From: Paludibacteraceae bacterium
GTDB lineage: Bacteria > Bacteroidota > Bacteroidia > Bacteroidales > Paludibacteraceae
Assembly: GCA_017401985.1 (NCBI GenBank)
Contig: JAFPNK010000049.1
Span: forward strand, 1 to 52,217
Length of the DNA stretch: 52,217 nucleotides
Reading direction: 5' to 3'
The position numbers and the translations under genes are program-made. How positions within the stretch are numbered: position 1 is the stretch's first letter; every line of letters starts with the position of its first letter. Under the pieces are notes generated by a model that had not been told where the DNA came from, made no database searches, and saw nothing but the letters and a program-made list of their open reading frames with translations. Shown piece by piece: positions 48,303 to 52,217 of the stretch.

Positions 48303-49829
48303 TTACCATCCGCCGGGACCTCCACCTCCGGGGCCGCCGCTGCTGGATGAAGTATAAGTGCTCAAGTTGACGCTGTTACCGCCTGTGTAGGTGGCAGGGT
48401 AGTAGCCCATGTTCTTAAAGATAGCGGTACCGGATGCCGAAACACCTTTGTACAGCTTCGGTTGGGTGGCACCGGAAACGATGATGGTAGATGCATTGCT
48501 GCTTGGTGTTTTGAAAGCAAAGACCTCTCCATTGGTCTCAACGGCATACCAGGTGTTGGTAGCACCGGTTGCTTTGTAGCAGGGCTGTGACAGACTGGCT
48601 CCGCTCTCTAAATTGCCGATAGCGACAATTGTGCCTCCTTGTACGTATAGTTTGTACCGTTGTTCCGTATTAGCGTCAATTGCCACTTCCGGGCTGCGTG
48701 AACCAATGGCATAGATGAGTCCGCCTTTTATGTAACAGTTACCGTTAGCATCGATTCCGTCATTACCGGTGGAGTAGGCGCACAGGCAACCACCGTTGAT
48801 AGTGAAGTCACTGCCGGAGTTGATGGCATCGTCTGCTGACTGCGTATAGATAAAACCACCGTTGATGGTGATGGTACCTTTGGCTTCGATGCCTTCCGGA
48901 GAACTGGACGAAGAATCGCCTCCCCAGCCCCAGGGGCCACCTCCTCCGGAAGAAGCGGTTCCGGTGCAAACGACTTCGATATCACCGCCGTTGATGACTA
49001 AGTTAGCTTTGGTCTTGATACATTTGTACTTGCTGCTCACGCGAATCGTACCGCCGTTAATGGTGATGCCCAAAGAGTCCGTGATACCCTTATCTTCCGC
49101 GGTGATGGACAGCGAACCGTTGTTCACGATGATGACCGAATCACATTGTACGCCGTCGTTGCCGGCAGTGATGGTGTACGTACCGCCGTTGACATAAATG
49201 CCATCGTTGGCATGAATGCCGTCAGCAGCAGCTTGAAGCGTGAGTGCACCGGTGCTTTCTACGAATTGAATATAGTCATCGCTCGCTAAAGCATGCTTGT
49301 AATTACCTTTGATGCTGAGACTTCCGGCACCGGACATAATGATCTGTCCTTCGCTGAAGAATGCCGCCTTGCTGTCTGCAGAAGATGTGTAACTGCTGCC
49401 GTCCGTTAAGCTGTTCGTGCCTTCCAGCACCACAAAACAACTCTTCTTGCACTGGTTGTTGATGGCCGAACCGTCTGAGCAGGTAAGTGTCAGGTTACGC
49501 ATAATCAACTGATGACGGTTGGTGCCGAAGATAGTTAACTGACCCTGTCCGTTACCGCTTAACAGATACGTGATATCTTTTACGGTGGATGTGATGGTGA
49601 CATAACCGTTGTCTTGGTTAATAATCACTCCGCTATGTTCGCCCGTAACGGTAGCAGCGGCACCGTTCCATGTTATTTGGATCGTGTCGGTGGTTACGAT
49701 AGTGGTGTCTCCCGGACTGACAGAAGTGGTGTCTGTTGTCGTCTCTCCCCCGGGATTGGTCGGCGTGTTCTTCTCTGTGCAAGCAATCATCCCGACTGCT
49801 AATAAGCACAGCATAATAATCTTTTTCAT
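48303..49829 (-). CDS. Cthe_2159-type carbohydrate-binding beta-helix lipoprotein
   Basis: A 508-residue lipoprotein (MKKIIMLCLLAVGMIACTEK). A Thr/Ser-rich linker leads to a repetitive right-handed beta-helix: LTLTCSDGSAINNQ, NGGTYTITAGNDGVQCD, NNGSLSITAEDKGI, NGGTIRVSSKYKCIKTK, NGGFIYTQSADDAINS, NGGCLCAYSTGNDGIDANG. This is the pattern of Cthe_2159-type domains that bind polygalacturonate or cellulose-like glycans. A loop GGGGPWGWGG and a C-terminal GGPGGGGPGGW tail are unusual and may be flexible. It is the first gene of the VTC operon, with promoter 49874-49904. Confidence 0.85.
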   Translation of the reverse strand: MKKIIMLCLLAVGMIACTEKNTPTNPGGETTTDTTSVSPGDTTIVTTDTIQITWNGAAATVTGEHSGVIINQDNGYVTITSTVKDITYLLSGNGQGQLTIFGTNRHQLIMRNLTLTCSDGSAINNQCKKSCFVVLEGTNSLTDGSSYTSSADSKAAFFSEGQIIMSGAGSLSIKGNYKHALASDDYIQFVESTGALTLQAAADGIHANDGIYVNGGTYTITAGNDGVQCDSVIIVNNGSLSITAEDKGITDSLGITINGGTIRVSSKYKCIKTKANLVINGGDIEVVCTGTASSGGGGPWGWGGDSSSSSPEGIEAKGTITINGGFIYTQSADDAINSGSDFTINGGCLCAYSTGNDGIDANGNCYIKGGLIYAIGSRSPEVAIDANTEQRYKLYVQGGTIVAIGNLESGASLSQPCYKATGATNTWYAVETNGEVFAFKTPSSNASTIIVSGATQPKLYKGVSASGTAIFKNMGYYPATYTGGNSVNLSTYTSSSSGGPGGGGPGGW

Positions 49830-49873
49830 ACCTTATTGTAGTTAATTTCCATTAAATGCTAACAAAAAGCGTG

Positions 49874-49904
49874 CAAAATTATAAAAAATATCTCAATTAT
49901 GCAA
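49874..49904 (-). promoter_or_regulatory. Promoter of the VTC/beta-helix operon
   Basis: TTG (49902-49904), 20 bp, TAATTTTG (49874-49881) on the minus strand; start near 49867. Confidence 0.82.
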
Positions 49905-49931
49905 GAAAAAATGAATTTTTCTTGACTATTG

Positions 49932-50525
49932 TTACGAAATGCGAAAACTAAATTCGCATCCGCAATATTTTTGATTGTAGAAATGGTATTCTTTGAGTAA
50001 TTCGTTTCTTCGTTCCTGCAATCCGTCCTTACGCCAGTTCTGTGCCCAATACCGGATAGCATCCGGATGCGTTTTATTCACCGCTTCCTGGGCTTTGAAA
50101 CCGGCACGGTTGATCTGCTCGAGATTCTTCCAACGCGAAGAAGCCAGCGTGGTGGCAAAATAGGGAATTCCCAATTCTTGCGCTTTCTTAGCAGTGGCCA
50201 ATAGGCGATGGTAGAAGCAGAGCTCGCATCGTTTGCCTCGTTCGGGTTCGTTCTCCAATCCGCAGATGTCCTCCCGCCACGCATCATGCGCGTAGTCGTC
50301 ATCTATCCATGTGATTCCTAAACTCTCTGCATGACGTTTGGATTCGTTCTTGCGAATCTCGTATTCTTCGAGCGGGTAGATATTCGGATTGAAATAATAG
50401 ATCACGGGTTCGATCTGATGTGCGAGCAACCACTCCACGATGGCGCTTGAGCACGGTGCACAGCAAGCATGCAGCAGCACCCGCGTGCATCCTTCCGGTA
50501 CTATGATGGCTGATTGTTTTGGCAT
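49932..50525 (-). CDS. queH: Epoxyqueuosine reductase QueH
   Basis: A 197-residue protein of the DUF208/QueH family, which reduces epoxyqueuosine to queuosine in tRNA. The Cys pairs are LLHACCAPCSS, RGKRCELCFYHRL and QKYCGCEFS; they bind the iron-sulfur cluster and metal. FATTLASSRWKNLEQIN is also typical. I chose the ATG at 50525 because a longer frame (to 50558) lies upstream of the -7 element at 50534-50541. It is divergent from the menaquinone methyltransferase gene. Confidence 0.92.
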   Translation of the reverse strand: MPKQSAIIVPEGCTRVLLHACCAPCSSAIVEWLLAHQIEPVIYYFNPNIYPLEEYEIRKNESKRHAESLGITWIDDDYAHDAWREDICGLENEPERGKRCELCFYHRLLATAKKAQELGIPYFATTLASSRWKNLEQINRAGFKAQEAVNKTHPDAIRYWAQNWRKDGLQERRNELLKEYHFYNQKYCGCEFSFRIS

Positions 50526-50533
50526 ATTGAGCG

Positions 50534-50541
50534 CAAAGGTA
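50534..50541 (-). promoter_or_regulatory. queH: -7 element of queH, overlapping the divergent promoter region
   Basis: TACCTTTG on the minus strand. The -33 element is weak (no TTG at 20 bp; TTC instead). Confidence 0.6.
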
Positions 50542-50550
50542 CAAAAAAAT

Positions 50551-50581
50551 TTGCACATATGAAAATATTTTTGTACTTTTG
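50551..50581 (+). promoter_or_regulatory. Promoter of the menaquinone methyltransferase gene
   Basis: TTG (50551-50553), 20 bp, TACTTTTG (50574-50581). The start near 50588 leaves almost no leader before the ATG at 50591. Confidence 0.8.
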
Positions 50582-50590
50582 CAGTCGATT

Positions 50591-51283
50591 ATGGAAGAAA
50601 AGCAACATATTGGACAGTTATTCGACCGTATAGCCGGTACGTATGACGGTTTGAATCACGGTTTGTCGTTGAATATCGACCGCCTATGGCGTCGTAAGAC
50701 CGTGCAACAATTGAAGCCGGTCAAGCATGTGTTGGATGTGGCTATCGGCACGGCGGACTTGACGATTGAGATGCTGCGTAGCGGAAAAGTAGAACAGGTG
50801 ACCGGACTCGATCTGTCCAAGCAGATGATGGCCGTGGGAAAGTTGAAGGTTGAACGTTTAAGGTTGAAGGAAGAGGTGGATTTTGTCTATGGCAACGCGC
50901 AGCATATGCCGTTTGAAAATGAGGCTTTTGATGCCGTCACGTGTGCCTACGGTTGCCGTAATTTCCAGAATCTGGACGAAGGGCTACGCGAGATGTATCG
51001 TGTGCTCAAACCCGGCGGACAAGTGGTGATTTTAGAGTTCTCATATCCGTCCAATCGCCTCGTGCGCGCGCTATACGATATATATTTTAGTCATATACTG
51101 CCTTTGGTAGGCCGGATAGTGAGCAAGGATAAAACGGCGTACACGTATCTCAACAAGAGCGTGAAGAACTTCTGTTGGGGCGAAGCGTTTGTGCAACATA
51201 TGCACGATGCCGGGTTTAGGGATGAGAATTTCCGGACGCTTACGTTTGGAATAACCACTATATACACAGCACAAAAATGGTAA
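50591..51283 (+). CDS. ubiE: Demethylmenaquinone methyltransferase (UbiE/MenG)
   Basis: A 230-residue class I methyltransferase. The motifs are FDRIAGTYDGLNHGLSLNIDRLWRR, the SAM site LDVAIGTADLTIEML, AFDAVTCAYGCRNFQNLDEGLREMYRVLKPGG and NKSVKNFCWGEAFVQHMHDAGF. It methylates demethylmenaquinone in the last step of menaquinone synthesis. The start at 50591 is favoured because a longer frame begins inside the promoter. Four 7-bp units (50842-50869) encode KLKVERLRLK between the SAM site and the next strand, a place where most UbiE proteins have a short loop. Confidence 0.95.
   Translation: MEEKQHIGQLFDRIAGTYDGLNHGLSLNIDRLWRRKTVQQLKPVKHVLDVAIGTADLTIEMLRSGKVEQVTGLDLSKQMMAVGKLKVERLRLKEEVDFVYGNAQHMPFENEAFDAVTCAYGCRNFQNLDEGLREMYRVLKPGGQVVILEFSYPSNRLVRALYDIYFSHILPLVGRIVSKDKTAYTYLNKSVKNFCWGEAFVQHMHDAGFRDENFRTLTFGITTIYTAQKW
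50842..50869 (+). repeat. 7-bp unit array inside ubiE
   Basis: GTTGAAG, GTTGAAC, GTTTAAG, GTTGAAG in register, encoding a Lys/Arg/Leu-rich helix. Same family as the GGTTAAA/GGTGAAA units at 23924. Confidence 0.7.
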
Positions 51284-51582
51284 AACACATTATTCTTTGG
51301 AAATTACGCTCCGAGTTGAGTGAAGCGCAGAAACATGAAGTAGCAGTAGCTATCAAGCAGGGCTTGGAAGGACTGAAAGGTAAAGTGCCGGGTTTGTTGG
51401 ATATCCATGTACAGATTGACGGTCGTCTGGAGACCAGTAATGCGGATATCATGTTAGATAGCACCTTGGATTCGTTTGAGTCGCTGAAAGGGTATGCTGT
51501 TCATCCGGCACACGTAGCAGTAGCGAACGGAGTTGTCCGCTCGAATACTGAGTTACGTACGTGTTTGGATTATGAGTGCTAA
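51277..51582 (+). CDS. Dabb family protein (stress-responsive alpha/beta-barrel)
   Basis: A 101-residue protein: MVKHIILWKLRSELSEAQK, GLEGLKGKVPGLLDIHVQID, DIMLDSTLDSFESLKGYAVHPAHVAVANGVVR. It matches the Dabb dimeric alpha+beta barrel, with the typical yHP..v and the opening V-H-hhhWK. The biochemical role of these proteins is mostly unknown. It overlaps ubiE by 7 bp. Its TAA stop is the loop of a perfect GAGTGC-TAA-GCACTC hairpin. Confidence 0.88.
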   Translation: MVKHIILWKLRSELSEAQKHEVAVAIKQGLEGLKGKVPGLLDIHVQIDGRLETSNADIMLDSTLDSFESLKGYAVHPAHVAVANGVVRSNTELRTCLDYEC

Positions 51583-51588
51583 GCACTC
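51574..51588. terminator. Hairpin at the Dabb stop codon
   Basis: GAGTGC (51574-51579) pairs with GCACTC (51583-51588) around the TAA stop codon. The stem is short and followed by only a weak T-rich stretch, so terminator function is uncertain. It lies between convergent genes. Confidence 0.4.
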
Positions 51589-51601
51589 CGTTTGAATTCG
51601 T

Positions 51602-52217
51602 TTATCGTCTCTTCATCGGAACACGGTAGTAGGTGTTCAGACGACAGGTCTCGCAGTTACGCCAGTGATAGGTAAGGGTAAGACCCAATTGGAACCAACC
51701 GTCGTTCCAGTGGAGGTGCTCCTTGCCGTAGCGGTCTGTCCATGTACCGAACGCATTACCTAACGCTACGCCGTCGCTGTTCTGTCCGGGCGCCATCGGC
51801 CATGCATCCAGGTTCAGGTACTGCATATCAATCAAACCCTCTTGAATCATCATCTCCAAACTAAGCGACCAGGACGAGTTGAGACGCCAACTGTAACCTA
51901 AACCAATCTGCGCCATCGGGAGAATACCGAACGCCTTGCCTTGCAGCAACGTGCGCACTTTCTGACTGCCTTCGCGCTTATAATAGTAGAACTGATAATC
52001 GGTAATAATGCTGGCCGTGATCGCTACACCTCCGTACAGGTACAAGCCCGCGTTGGAGAAAGGGTAGTACTGAACACCGAAAGCCGGTTGTGCCACGATG
52101 GCATTAAAACGGCGGTAATCATCGCGCGGCTCTGCCAGGCTGTTGAACTTCAGTTCGTTGTTACCGCGTATCGTACCAGCCAAAAGCGAGAAACGCAAAT
52201 TGCAGTGATTACCGGCA
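51602..52217 (-). CDS. Outer membrane beta-barrel protein, 5' end outside the window
   Basis: The frame is open to the right edge (reading AGNHCNLRFSLLAGTIRG at the edge), so the start is missing. About 205 residues are seen. Amphipathic strands alternate (FGVQYYPFSNAGLYLYGGVAITAS, FGILPMAQIGLGYSWRLNSSWSLSLEMMIQ, WFQLGLTLTYHW), and a short tail CETCRLNTYYRVPMKRR follows the last strand. This resembles small 8- to 10-stranded porin-like OmpW/OmpA-barrel proteins of Bacteroidota. The family is not otherwise recognised. Confidence 0.7.
   Translation of the reverse strand, partial: AGNHCNLRFSLLAGTIRGNNELKFNSLAEPRDDYRRFNAIVAQPAFGVQYYPFSNAGLYLYGGVAITASIITDYQFYYYKREGSQKVRTLLQGKAFGILPMAQIGLGYSWRLNSSWSLSLEMMIQEGLIDMQYLNLDAWPMAPGQNSDGVALGNAFGTWTDRYGKEHLHWNDGWFQLGLTLTYHWRNCETCRLNTYYRVPMKRR

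Overview
The window looks like a chromosomal segment of a member of the Bacteroidales (Bacteroidota). The strongest sign is the promoter type: more than ten intergenic regions carry a TTG or TTTG element, exactly 20 bp (once 19), and a TAnnTTTG element. This is the Bacteroidota -33/-7 pattern, not the E. coli -35/-10 pattern. The protein content agrees: DUF4296 lipoprotein next to lspA, coaX followed by an outer membrane protein, a TPR protein and LptC, a GTPase-impaired EF-G paralogue, a hemerythrin-LuxR fusion, many lipoproteins, and an outer-membrane C-terminal tail on a pectinesterase. No CRISPR array, rRNA operon, complete tRNA or recognisable transposase is present.

Layout. 1-180: a tRNA 3' half with its terminator but no visible 5' half, possibly an att-type scar. 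187-4411: DUF456 membrane protein, polyprenyl sugar-phosphate transferase, nucleotidyltransferase-fold protein and holA. 4403-6950: metK-lspA-DUF4296 operon on the minus strand behind a SAM-II riboswitch with an intrinsic terminator. 7022-8370: hemerythrin-LuxR regulator with a long promoter region. 8400-11250: accessory, gene-poor region with a two-domain lipoprotein, two small orphan genes, three arrays of 11-bp units, structured leaders and a possible mini-transcript. 11262-12202: hpf and plsC. 12300-28532: an unbroken co-directional run (pectinesterase, AspT-type transporter, MATE, tripartite RND efflux, phosphopantetheinyl transferase, dnaX, ygiQ-like radical SAM, M23 peptidase) with tiny gaps or overlaps. 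28558-31275: a visibly AT-rich three-gene insert (membrane-anchored TPR-HTH regulator, lipoprotein, small membrane protein). 31296-38682: Crp/Fnr regulator, acyl-CoA synthetase, coaX, OMP, TPR protein, LptC and fabG. 38694-42118: two GH13 lipoproteins in one operon. 42256-45506: pheS and an EF-G2-type factor. 45552-49829: a five-gene operon with a VTC polyphosphate-polymerase domain, DUF4956 membrane protein, DUF2490 OMP, a small secreted protein and a Cthe_2159-type beta-helix lipoprotein. 49932-52217: queH, menaquinone methyltransferase, Dabb protein and a partial outer membrane protein.

The most unusual structure is not a gene. Short arrays of degenerate units with strict period 7 bp occur at about eleven places, usually touching a start codon but sometimes inside genes. 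Similar arrays have period about 8 bp (two or three places) and 11 bp (three places, all non-coding). They look like products of one genome-wide process and may affect translation starts. Other strong leads are the SAM-II control of an operon that also carries lspA, the EF-G paralogue whose catalytic His is Ser, the VTC/DUF4956/beta-helix operon, and the AT-rich island.

All family calls come from reading the translated sequences and motifs by eye. No database search was run.
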